Assembly (NCBI GenBank): GCA_016177865.1
Contig: JACOUJ010000428.1
Location: forward strand, 1-21,151
Reading direction: 5' to 3'
Origin: Candidatus Rokuibacteriota bacterium
GTDB lineage: Bacteria; Methylomirabilota; Methylomirabilia; Rokubacteriales; JACOUJ01
DNA length: 21,151 nucleotides
Shown here: positions 6,486 through 12,738 of the stretch, one piece after another
Numbering within the stretch: position 1 is the first letter of the stretch
Layout: every line of letters begins with the position of its first letter
Made by a program: the position numbers and the translations under genes
The notes under the pieces: model-generated
Database searches by the model: none
Told to the model about the DNA's origin: nothing
Seen by the model: the letters and a program-made list of their open reading frames with translations, nothing else

Positions 6486-7039
6486 AGGAACTGATCGAAC
6501 AACTCCTGAAAGAGATTGGAGAGGACCCCGGACGGGAAGGCCTGGAGCGGACTCCCGAGCGAGTGGAGCAGGCGCTTCGCTATCTTACGTCGGGATATGG
6601 CAAGGATGTCGGTGAGGTCCTGAACGGCGCCATCTTTGTGGAGGAGTACGACGAGATGGTGATCGTCAAGGACATTGACCTGTTCAGTTTATGTGAACAT
6701 CACCTCCTTCCCTTCATCGGGAAGTGTCACGTCGCGTATCTTCCCGATAAGCAGATCCTGGGCCTCTCGAAGCTCGCCCGCCTTGTGGAGATGTTCAGTC
6801 GTCGGCTCCAGGTGCAGGAGCGCCTCACGACCCAGATCGCCCAGACCCTCTGGGAGGCGGTGCGTCCCAAGGGAGTGGCGGTGGTCATCGAGGCGCTTCA
6901 CCTCTGCATGGTGATGCGGGGAGTGGAAAAGCAGAACTCGAAGGCGGTGACCTCGGCCATGCTTGGGGCGTTTAGAGAACGACCGGAGACCCGAGCGGAG
7001 TTTATGGAGCTGATTAAGCCGCGAGGCAGCGTGATCTGA
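6482..7039 (+). CDS. folE: GTP cyclohydrolase I
   Basis: The 185-residue protein matches FolE over its whole length. The zinc and active-site motifs are clear: 'SLCEHHLLPF' with Cys71 and His74, and 'EALHLCMVMRGVEKQ' with Cys142, which match E. coli Cys110, His113 and Cys181 at identical spacing. 'RTPERV' near residue 23 and 'LGLSKLARLVE' near 94 are also typical. It opens GTP to 7,8-dihydroneopterin triphosphate, the substrate of the two PTPS-like proteins encoded just upstream. The ATG overlaps the stop of the second PTPS (ATGA), so it is the last gene of the four-gene operon. The 117 bp after it hold a separate promoter for moaD. Confidence 0.96.
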   Translation: MKELIEQLLKEIGEDPGREGLERTPERVEQALRYLTSGYGKDVGEVLNGAIFVEEYDEMVIVKDIDLFSLCEHHLLPFIGKCHVAYLPDKQILGLSKLARLVEMFSRRLQVQERLTTQIAQTLWEAVRPKGVAVVIEALHLCMVMRGVEKQNSKAVTSAMLGAFRERPETRAEFMELIKPRGSVI

Positions 7040-7114
7040 GAGGCTGGCGCGCAGGGAAGTCCAGGCAGGGTCGTCAGAACTGTCAAGAGTGATGTGCCTC
7101 GAGGCTCCGGCGGC

Positions 7115-7143
7115 TTCTCGTGTCGTGGCGATTTTGGTATAAT
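7115..7143 (+). promoter_or_regulatory. Extended -10 promoter for moaD-moaE-tilS-regulator operon
   Basis: A perfect TATAAT lies at 7138-7143, preceded by TGG (extended -10, 'TGGTATAAT'). With a 17 bp spacer the -35 would be TTCTCG, a poor match (3/6), as is usual when the -10 is extended. Transcription should start near 7150, only about seven bases before the moaD ATG. The gap from folE (117 bp) holds no other gene. Confidence 0.5.
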
Positions 7144-7156
7144 CTCAGCGATTTCG

Positions 7157-7420
7157 ATGCGGGTCAACGTTCGCCTTTTCGCCCGGTACCGCGAAGCCGT
7201 CGGGCAGGACCGGTTCGAGCTCGAGCTACCCCCCGGGGCGACCGTCGAGACGGCGTGGGCCGAGGTGGTTCGGGCTTGCCCAGCCCTGGCCCCCTTTGGG
7301 GCACACACCCTCTTTGCCGTCGGCCAGGAGTACGTGGGGCGGGATCGCCCCCTTCAAGGGGGAGAGGAAGTCTGCTTCTTCCCCCCTGTGAGCGGAGGAC
7401 GTCATGTACCGGATCACTGA
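7157..7420 (+). CDS. moaD: Molybdopterin synthase sulfur-carrier subunit (MoaD) with six extra residues after Gly-Gly
   Basis: The protein has a ubiquitin-like beta-grasp sequence, 'RVNVRLFARYREAVG' at the start and 'GGEEVCFFPPVSGG' at the end, as in MoaD. In the family the chain ends exactly at Gly-Gly, whose carboxylate becomes a thiocarboxylate. Here the frame reads on for six residues, 'RHVPDH', before TGA, giving 87 residues with Gly80-Gly81. The Gly-Gly codons 'gga gga' also form the ribosome binding site of moaE, whose ATG lies inside the tail. Either the tail is removed by a protease or this MoaD cannot be charged as it stands. I chose the ATG at 7157 because the frame upstream has no MoaD-like sequence and lies before the promoter. 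Confidence 0.88.
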   Translation: MRVNVRLFARYREAVGQDRFELELPPGATVETAWAEVVRACPALAPFGAHTLFAVGQEYVGRDRPLQGGEEVCFFPPVSGGRHVPDH

Positions 7421-7832
7421 TCAACCTATCTCCGCCGACGCGCTCGCCGAGCTTGTGGCCGACCCGATGGCAGGCGGAATCTGTGTCTTCCTCGGGGTGG
7501 TGCGGGATAACGCCGGAGGGCGGCGCGTACGGTCCCTCGAGTATGAGGCCCACCCCCCCATGGCCGAGACAAAGATGAAAGAGATCGCTCAGGAGGTGGC
7601 CGAGCGCTTTGGGCTCCATAGGGTTGCCATACTCCACCGGGTCGGGCGCTTGGCCGTCGGGGAGGCGAGCGTCGGAATCGCCGTGGCGGCCCCCCACCGC
7701 CGGATGGCCTTTGAGGCGTGCCAATACGCGATTGACCGCCTGAAGGTGATTGTTCCGATCTGGAAAAAAGAGATCTTCGAGGACGGCGAGGTCTGGGTCG
7801 GGCCGGCGACCACCATCGAGCCCTCGTCCTGA
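7404..7832 (+). CDS. moaE: Molybdopterin synthase catalytic subunit
   Basis: The 142 residues match MoaE throughout: 'GGICVFLGVVRDNAGGR', 'LEYEAHPPMAE', 'HRVGRLAVGEASVGIAVAA' and 'PHRRMAFEA'. The residues that bind precursor and the MoaD tail are conserved: His98 and Arg99, Lys114 and Lys121 align with E. coli His103, Arg104, Lys119 and Lys126. With MoaD it inserts two sulfurs into precursor Z to form molybdopterin. It overlaps moaD by 17 bp and ends 14 bp before tilS. No other molybdenum-cofactor gene lies in the window. Confidence 0.96.
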   Translation: MYRITDQPISADALAELVADPMAGGICVFLGVVRDNAGGRRVRSLEYEAHPPMAETKMKEIAQEVAERFGLHRVAILHRVGRLAVGEASVGIAVAAPHRRMAFEACQYAIDRLKVIVPIWKKEIFEDGEVWVGPATTIEPSS

Positions 7833-7846
7833 GGGAGGACGGGGAG

Positions 7847-9241
7847 GTGCTCCCCCGGGTCACGAGAACGATCAGGCGCTTTCAGATGCTCGCCCGTGGA
7901 GAGCGGGTCCTGGCCGCGGTTTCCGGTGGTCCGGATTCGGTCGCGCTCCTCCATCTCCTCCTGGCCCTTCGTCCCGCCTACGCCCTCGCCCTTCACGTCG
8001 TCCATGTGAATCACAACCTCCGAGCCGAGGCTCGAGAGGACGCCAGATTTGTTTCCGGCCTCGCCGCCGCCGTTGGCGTTCCATCCACTGTTGTCGAGGT
8101 CAACGAGGCCCCGCATCCCGGCGACTCAGTGGAGGCCTGGGCGCGGCGCGTGCGTTACCGCGCCCTCCACGGGGTGGCCAGGGACGTGAGAGCCGACCGC
8201 ATCGCGCTTGGCCACACGGCAGATGATCAGGCCGAGACCGTCTTAATGCGTCTTCTTCAGGGGGCCGGTCCCCGTGGACTCGCCGGGATCCCTCCGGTGC
8301 GCGGGCCGTTCATCCGTCCCCTTATCGAGGTTCGCCGTGAAGCCGTCCTTTCGTTCTTGAAGGGTTTGGGGGCCCACTGGGTCGAGGACCGGAGCAACGA
8401 AGACCTTCGGTATCTGAGAAACCGGCTTCGACAGAGTCTCCTTCGCGACCTTCGCTGCTACAACCCGGCAGTCCATTCCGCCCTTGTGCGTGTCGGGCAG
8501 TATTGCGGGGAGGCGTGGGAGGCGCTGGCGCTTCTGGGGGAAGCGGTCAAAGAGACGTCGGCTGAGGGAGAGCGCTTCCATCTAGGGGGCGTCGTCTCTC
8601 AGCCGGTGGCGGTCGTCAAGGAGGCGCTCCGTCAATGGGTGGAAGGGCTGAGCGGCCGGCCCCTGCGCGAGGCGCATCTTGAGGCGCTTTCCCGGCTGGT
8701 CAGGTCCGGTCAAAGCGGAGGGGCGGTGCGCCTTCCCGCGGGGGGGATGGTGGAGCGTGAGGGGTCGGACCTCGTCTTCTCTCGAGAGATCTTCCTGCGC
8801 GTGGCATCCGAGCCTCGTGGCTTCACGGCGTCGGCCATGCCACTTCAAGTCCCCGGTCAGACAGAGCTCCCCGGTTCGTACGTGGTGGTGGACGCGAGGG
8901 TCTGCTCCGGCGAAACGGTGACGCTTCCCCGGGATGCGTGGTCAGTCGCCTTCGACTGGGAGGCGCTCGACCACCCTCTCGAGATCCGCTTCCGCCGGCC
9001 CGGAGACCACTTGCGTCCTTTCGGATTCGACGGGACGAAATCGCTCAAGAAATTGTTCATTGAGGCCCGAGTCCCTCAGAACGACCGGGATCGAATCCCC
9101 GTCGTAACGGCGCGCGGCGAGATCGTGTGGGTCGTCGGGCATCGCCGGGGGGCTTCGGCTCCCATCCGGGACGGCTCTCGCCAGATCCTCCTCCTTGAGG
9201 CGCGGGGCGTTGAAGGGCGCGGCACGGAGGGAGAAAGGTGA
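7847..9241 (+). CDS. tilS: tRNA(Ile)-lysidine synthase
   Basis: This 464-residue full-length TilS starts at a GTG with 'ggggag' just before it. The ATP-binding PP-loop 'AVSGGPDSVALL' is at about 24-35, followed by 'HVVHVNHNLRAEAREDA' and 'LGHTADDQAETVLMRLLQGAG', which hold the conserved tRNA/ATP residues. The C-terminal TilS domain is present ('IRFRRPGDHLRPFG', 'KKLFIEARVPQNDRDRIPVV'). It ligates lysine to C34 of the CAU-anticodon isoleucine tRNA so that AUA is read correctly, an essential cytosolic step. Its stop overlaps the GTG of the sigma-54 regulator by 4 bp, coupling a housekeeping gene to a transcriptional activator. Confidence 0.96.
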   Translation: MLPRVTRTIRRFQMLARGERVLAAVSGGPDSVALLHLLLALRPAYALALHVVHVNHNLRAEAREDARFVSGLAAAVGVPSTVVEVNEAPHPGDSVEAWARRVRYRALHGVARDVRADRIALGHTADDQAETVLMRLLQGAGPRGLAGIPPVRGPFIRPLIEVRREAVLSFLKGLGAHWVEDRSNEDLRYLRNRLRQSLLRDLRCYNPAVHSALVRVGQYCGEAWEALALLGEAVKETSAEGERFHLGGVVSQPVAVVKEALRQWVEGLSGRPLREAHLEALSRLVRSGQSGGAVRLPAGGMVEREGSDLVFSREIFLRVASEPRGFTASAMPLQVPGQTELPGSYVVVDARVCSGETVTLPRDAWSVAFDWEALDHPLEIRFRRPGDHLRPFGFDGTKSLKKLFIEARVPQNDRDRIPVVTARGEIVWVVGHRRGASAPIRDGSRQILLLEARGVEGRGTEGER

Positions 9242-10629
9242 ACGATAAGGATGTCCGGCCCGTGATTCTGGTGGTCGACGACGAGCCCGGCGTGCGTGAG
9301 TCCTTCCGGGCGATCCTGAAGGACCGGTATGAAGTGCTCGAGGCCGAGGACGGTCCTTCCTCGCTTGAGGTGGTCGGCTCCCACCCTGTGAACCTGGTGC
9401 TCCTGGACGTCCGTTTGCCCGGGATGGAGGGAATCCAGGTTCTGGAGCGGATCAAGACGATCGACGAAGGGATTGAGGTCATCATGGTGACCGCGGTGAA
9501 GACGATCAGGACCGCGGTGGAGGCCATCAGGCTCGGGGCCTACGACTACATCACGAAGCCATTCGAGGTGGAGGAAATTCTCTCGGCGGTGAATCGGGTC
9601 CTAGAGAAGCAGGCCCTGGAGCGAGAGGTCCTGTATCTCCGGAGCGAGCTCAGTCAGCGCGATGGGTTTGACGACATCGTGGGGCGACACGAAGCCATGA
9701 CCCAGACCTACGACCTCATCTCCCACGTGGCCGAGACGACGGTCACGGTCCTCATCACGGGGGAGTCGGGGACCGGCAAGGAGTTGATCGCCCGTGCCAT
9801 CCACCGCCAGGGCCCGCGACGGAGTAAACCGTTCGTTACGGTCAACGGCGCCGCCATTCCGGAACACCTGTTGGAAACCGAGCTCTTCGGCCATGAAAAA
9901 GGGGCCTTCACCAGCGCCTACTACAAAAAAATCGGCAAGTTCGAGCTGGCGACCGGCGGGACGCTCTTTCTGGATGAGGTCGGCAACCTTCGCCTCGACC
10001 TCCAGGCGAAACTCCTCCGCGTCCTCCAGGAACGGGAGTTCGAGCGGGTGGGTGGGGTCAAGCCCATCAAAGTGGACGTGCGGATTATCGCCGCCACAAA
10101 CATCAATCTAAGGAGGGCGATATCGGGCGGCCTCTTCCGGGAGGATCTCTTCTATCGCCTCAACGTGGTCCACATCCACGTTCCACCCCTCCGGGAACGG
10201 CGGGAGGATATCCCGCTCCTCGTAGAACACTTCCTGAAGAAGTACAACCAGCAGTTCGGGAAGGCGGTCGGCCGTCTCTCGAGAGCGGCCCTGACGGTGC
10301 TTCAGTCCTACGAGTGGCCGGGCAACGTGCGGGAGCTGGAGAACATCATCGAGCGCTCAGTAGCCCTGGCCCGTGGGAGTGTCATTCACTTAGAAGACCT
10401 TCCCTTGGAGCTGGTGGCTCTGGGTCGGGTCCCGGCCGGTAACGATCCGATCGTGGGCTTGGCCCTGAAACGGGCACTTCGTCAATTCGAGCGACAGTTT
10501 ATTTTCCGGGTGATGGAACGGGTGGAATGGAACCAAACACATGCGGCTCGGATCCTCGGTCTCCACCGGAACACCCTCCTGTGGAAGCTGCAGACCCTCG
10601 GGATTACCCGGCCCCCCTCCGAGGCTTAG
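9238..10629 (+). CDS. NtrC-family sigma-54-dependent response regulator (GAFTSA variant)
   Basis: The 463 residues show three domains. The receiver (about 5-120) has acidic residues in 'VVDDEPGVRESF', phospho-acceptor Asp57 in 'LLDVRLPGMEG' and Lys in 'YITKPFEV'. The AAA+ domain (about 145-385) has Walker A 'GESGTGKE' (175-182), Walker B with Asp246 in 'TLFLDEVGNL' and arginine-finger region 'FREDLFYRLNVVHI'. The C-terminal Fis-type helix-turn-helix (about 432-456, 'NQTHAARILGLHRNTLLWKL') binds DNA. The sigma-54 contact loop reads GAFTSA (222-227) instead of GAFTGA. Such proteins, once phosphorylated by a partner kinase, open sigma-54 promoters. A matching promoter and palindromic sites lie directly downstream, and kinases follow at 13497 and 15412. 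GTG start overlaps tilS. Confidence 0.95.
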   Translation: MNDKDVRPVILVVDDEPGVRESFRAILKDRYEVLEAEDGPSSLEVVGSHPVNLVLLDVRLPGMEGIQVLERIKTIDEGIEVIMVTAVKTIRTAVEAIRLGAYDYITKPFEVEEILSAVNRVLEKQALEREVLYLRSELSQRDGFDDIVGRHEAMTQTYDLISHVAETTVTVLITGESGTGKELIARAIHRQGPRRSKPFVTVNGAAIPEHLLETELFGHEKGAFTSAYYKKIGKFELATGGTLFLDEVGNLRLDLQAKLLRVLQEREFERVGGVKPIKVDVRIIAATNINLRRAISGGLFREDLFYRLNVVHIHVPPLRERREDIPLLVEHFLKKYNQQFGKAVGRLSRAALTVLQSYEWPGNVRELENIIERSVALARGSVIHLEDLPLELVALGRVPAGNDPIVGLALKRALRQFERQFIFRVMERVEWNQTHAARILGLHRNTLLWKLQTLGITRPPSEA

Positions 10630-10633
10630 CAAC

Positions 10634-10651
10634 TGCACAGTTTTCAGTGCA
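10634..10651 (+). promoter_or_regulatory. Enhancer-like site 1 (TGCACA-N6-AGTGCA)
   Basis: First of three related 18 bp sites: TGCACA, six bases, AGTGCA (one mismatch from a perfect palindrome). Its first 14 bases (TGCACAGTTTTCAG) recur exactly at site 2, 22 bp away, two helical turns, so both face the same side of the DNA. The half-site resembles the NtrC consensus TGCACC. It lies about 220 bp before the predicted sigma-54 start. Confidence 0.6.
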
Positions 10652-10655
10652 GTAG

Positions 10656-10673
10656 TGCACAGTTTTCAGGGCA
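10656..10673 (+). promoter_or_regulatory. Enhancer-like site 2 (TGCACA-N6-AGGGCA)
   Basis: Second copy of the site, sharing 14 identical bases with site 1; its right half-site is weaker (AGGGCA, 4/6 to TGTGCA). It lies about 200 bp before the predicted start. Confidence 0.55.
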
Positions 10674-10736
10674 CCAAGAATTTTCCCTTTCGTATAAGAT
10701 ACTTACAGAGTTTTTTGTCGAATTTTGAAAAATCGG

Positions 10737-10754
10737 TGCACAATAAACTGTGCA
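10737..10754 (+). promoter_or_regulatory. Enhancer-like site 3, perfect palindrome TGCACA-N6-TGTGCA
   Basis: Both half-sites are perfect inverted copies with a six-base spacer (ATAAAC). In addition, AAACTGTGCAG here (10745-10755) is the exact inverse of CTGCACAGTTT at site 1 (10633-10643). The site lies about 120 bp before the predicted start, a typical enhancer distance for NtrC-type activators. Confidence 0.6.
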
Positions 10755-10763
10755 GTATAGTAT

Positions 10764-10777
10764 TCTGACAAGTCAGA
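10764..10777. repeat. Palindrome TCTGAC-AA-GTCAGA
   Basis: A perfect 6+6 inverted repeat with a two-base centre, ten bases after enhancer-like site 3. It differs in sequence from the TGCACA sites, so it could be the operator of another regulator. Function unknown. Confidence 0.4.
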
Positions 10778-10789
10778 GTGATGATTCGT

Positions 10790-10805
10790 AATTATCTGAA
10801 TAATT
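10790..10805. repeat. AT-rich palindrome AATTAT-CTGA-ATAATT, possible bend/IHF region
   Basis: A perfect 6+6 inverted repeat with a four-base loop between the enhancer-like sites and the sigma-54 promoter. TAATTATCTGAAT partly fits the reversed IHF consensus. Sigma-54 promoters often have an IHF bend in this place, but the match is weak. Confidence 0.25.
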
Positions 10806-10840
10806 TGGTTTTTTGAAGTGATTTCCCCCTTTTGTGAATT

Positions 10841-10855
10841 TGGCCCGAAGTTTGC
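10841..10855 (+). promoter_or_regulatory. Sigma-54 (-24/-12) promoter
   Basis: TGGCCC-GAAGT-TTGC fits the sigma-54 consensus TGGCAC-N5-TTGC at all but one base. The invariant GG (10842-10843) and GC (10854-10855) are separated by exactly ten bases. Transcription should begin near 10867, about 70 bases before the miniprotein ATG. The upstream palindromes and adjacent NtrC-type gene make a chance match unlikely. Confidence 0.8.
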
Positions 10856-10876
10856 GACTTAGACGGATGAGGCGTC

Positions 10877-10900
10877 TGGGGGCGGAATGGTTCCGTCCCA
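10877..10900 (+). promoter_or_regulatory. 5'-leader hairpin of the miniprotein mRNA
   Basis: TGGGG pairs with TCCCA and CGGAA with TTCCG around a TGG loop, giving a ten-pair stem with one G-U pair and one bulged G. It sits about ten bases from the predicted transcript start and well before the ribosome binding site, so it could protect the message from decay. Confidence 0.4.
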
Positions 10901-10936
10901 CGGCGCTCGGTCCGTTCCAACAAAAGGAGGAGTCCC

Positions 10937-11071
10937 ATGAAAAAGGCATTGGCAATCGTTCTGGCCGTCGTGTCCCTGCTCCTTGTCGCCCCATTGATCG
11001 AATCCGGCACCTCCAGCTCGACTCAGATCTTCCAGGCGGTGGGCACCGCCGAAGGCGGCGGGGGTGCGTAG
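10937..11071 (+). CDS. 44-residue secreted miniprotein (candidate signal peptide/pheromone precursor)
   Basis: The ATG is preceded by AAGGAGGAG at ideal spacing, one of the strongest ribosome binding sites in the window, and lies about 70 bases after the sigma-54 promoter. The product has a textbook export signal: 'MKK', then a hydrophobic run 'ALAIVLAVVSLLLVAPLI' (4-21). A short polar tail of about 20 residues follows: 'ESGTSSSTQIFQAVGTAEG' and a closing GGGA. A signal peptidase site could lie around residues 20-27. I recognise no family. The next gene encodes an oligopeptide-binding protein, followed by sensor kinases. A secreted peptide that is bound and sensed is my inference; a small membrane peptide or a toxin-like peptide are alternatives. 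Confidence 0.75.
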   Translation: MKKALAIVLAVVSLLLVAPLIESGTSSSTQIFQAVGTAEGGGGA

Positions 11072-11082
11072 TTCCTCTCTTA

Positions 11083-12738
11083 ATGAAATCTAGTTTCCGT
11101 CTCTCGCGCGTACGAGCGAGAAGGGGAGGGGTTTTCCCTCCCTTTCTCTTCTTTCTTCTCTGTTACCTCCCGGCTCTGCCGTGGATTCCCGCGTCAGCAC
11201 AGGACCCGATAGCGGGAAAGGAACGACCCGTCAACGGGGGAATCTATCGAAGGCCCATGGAACATGATCCCGTGACCCTTGATCCCGCCAGGATTCGAGA
11301 TATCTACAGTTTGTCAGTTTCTCAACAACTCTTCGACGGGCTTGTTCAGTTCGACCAGACCCTCTCAATCACACCCGCCCTCGCTGAGTCGTGGAAGGCC
11401 TCGCGCGACGGTCTGACCTGGACCTTTACGCTCAGGAAAGGGGTGAAGTTCCATCATGGCCGAGACGTCACCGCTGATGACGTCATCCATTCGTTTACCC
11501 GAATCCTCGACCCGAGAACCAAATCTGGGGCTGCAGACCTTTTCATCAGTATCAAGGGTGCTCAGGAGTTCAGAGACGGGAGGACGCCTCGGGTTTCAGG
11601 CCTGGTTGCTTTGGATCGGTACACGGTCCAGGTGACGCTCACTGAAGCCCTGGCTCCCTTTGTCTCCGTCCTGGCGGTCGGCCACGCCAAGATCCTTCCC
11701 AAGGACCTCTCAGAGCAGCAAGGGGAGGCCTTTGGCCTTCACCCGGTCGGGACCGGTCCGTTCAAGTTCGTTCGCTGGGAGCGGGGAAAGGAGATCATAC
11801 TGGCCGCCAATCCCGATTACTTCGGCGGTGCTCCGCGACTCCCCCGTGTTGTGTATCGGGTCTTTGCCGGTGGGCAATTTGACGAAATGTATGACGAGTT
11901 TCAAAAAGGGAACCTCGAAGACAGTCCGATCCCCGCTCGAGATTACCGGAAAATTCTGGCCAGTAGAAGCCATGTCTATGTCAGACGCCCCATGCTTAGC
12001 GTGAGATTTTATGGATTCAATATCCGAACAAAGCCCCTGAATGACCCGAGGGTTCGTCAGGCTCTTATCTATGCCATCGACCGGGAGGGATTGATCGAGG
12101 AAGTGTTTCTCGGCCGTCACATAGCGGCCCACGGAATCCTGCCTCCCGGGACGCAGGGGTTCAATCCCAACCTCAAGGGTTACTCCTATGCCCCTGACAA
12201 AGCAAGGGAGCTCCTGAGACAGGCGGGGCATCCTGGAGGTCGAGGGCTGCCTGCCATCCCCATTTGGTCCAGCGTGAGGCACGAAGGGATCGTGAGAGAA
12301 CACGAGAAGATCAAGAAATATTTGGAGGCCGTGGGGATCCAGGCAGAGTTCCACTATCTGATCGACTGGCCGGCATTCTCCCAGATGCTTGGTGAAGGGA
12401 AGTTACCCGTCTTTCTTTACGCCTGGTATGCCGATGTTGCAGATCCGGATAACTTCCTCTTCAAGCTCTTCTACTCCAGGAGCCCCCGGAACTTCACGGG
12501 CTATTCCAACGTCGTCGTCGATGAGCACCTGATCCAGGCTCGGCGGGAGCGGGACCCCCGGACACGGGTCGAGCTGTACCGGCGGGCCGAGCAACTCATC
12601 ATGAACGACGCTCCGATCATTCCCGTCTGGCACTACACGTACGAGCGGCTTTTCCAGCCCTACGTCCGAAGCGTCGAGGTCAATGGCCTTGGCGATCCCT
12701 ATATCCCTCTCCGCAAGATCTGGCTCGATCGGAAGTGA
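11083..12738 (+). CDS. Periplasmic oligopeptide-binding protein (SBP family 5, DppA/OppA-like)
   Basis: The ATG at 11083 gives 551 residues, a normal length, with an export signal: basic residues 6-14, a hydrophobic stretch about 17-37, and cleavage after 'ASA' at 39. Family 5 hallmarks follow: 'EHDPVTLDPARI', 'QLFDGLVQFDQTL', 'LAESWKASRDGLTWTFTLRK', 'GVKFHHGRDVTADDVIHSF', 'VGTGPFKFVRWERG' and 'LNDPRVRQALIYAIDREGL', then 'WYADVADPDNFL' near the C-terminus. Such proteins bind peptides or similar ligands. No permease or ATPase gene is nearby; instead a miniprotein gene precedes it and kinases follow, so sensing rather than uptake is plausible (inference). The frame is open further upstream, but that part overlaps the miniprotein and has no signal peptide. 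No clear ribosome binding site precedes the ATG. Confidence 0.9.
   Translation: MKSSFRLSRVRARRGGVFPPFLFFLLCYLPALPWIPASAQDPIAGKERPVNGGIYRRPMEHDPVTLDPARIRDIYSLSVSQQLFDGLVQFDQTLSITPALAESWKASRDGLTWTFTLRKGVKFHHGRDVTADDVIHSFTRILDPRTKSGAADLFISIKGAQEFRDGRTPRVSGLVALDRYTVQVTLTEALAPFVSVLAVGHAKILPKDLSEQQGEAFGLHPVGTGPFKFVRWERGKEIILAANPDYFGGAPRLPRVVYRVFAGGQFDEMYDEFQKGNLEDSPIPARDYRKILASRSHVYVRRPMLSVRFYGFNIRTKPLNDPRVRQALIYAIDREGLIEEVFLGRHIAAHGILPPGTQGFNPNLKGYSYAPDKARELLRQAGHPGGRGLPAIPIWSSVRHEGIVREHEKIKKYLEAVGIQAEFHYLIDWPAFSQMLGEGKLPVFLYAWYADVADPDNFLFKLFYSRSPRNFTGYSNVVVDEHLIQARRERDPRTRVELYRRAEQLIMNDAPIIPVWHYTYERLFQPYVRSVEVNGLGDPYIPLRKIWLDRK
11102..11142 (+). terminator. Tandem hairpins with pyrimidine tract: candidate terminator/attenuator after the miniprotein gene
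   Basis: A first hairpin pairs TCTCGC (11102-11107) with GCGAGA (11116-11121). A second pairs GGGAGGG (11124-11130) with CCCTCCC (11136-11142) around GTTTT and is followed at once by a T/C-rich stretch (TTTCTCTTCTTTCTTC). It resembles an intrinsic terminator, though the T run is interrupted. It lies inside the first codons of the binding-protein gene, so some transcripts should stop just after the miniprotein and others read through. Confidence 0.45.

Larger units (their letters stand above)
10630..10936. other. AT-rich regulatory region between the sigma-54 activator and the miniprotein gene
   Basis: About 300 bp without a convincing gene. Compared with its GC-rich surroundings it is strikingly A/T-rich from about 10676 to 10840. 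It holds three TGCACA-type sites, two further palindromes, the -24/-12 promoter, a leader hairpin and the ribosome binding site AAGGAGGAG (10924-10932). No clear terminator for the activator gene is visible. Confidence 0.7.

Noticed and set aside
7096..7105. Ten-base palindrome GCCTCGAGGC between folE and moaD
   Set aside because: Too short and without a T-run to be a terminator; expected by chance in GC-rich DNA.
10834..11082. Upstream extension of the binding-protein frame
   Set aside because: It would overlap the leader and the miniprotein in another frame, adds Arg-rich non-family sequence and would bury the signal peptide.
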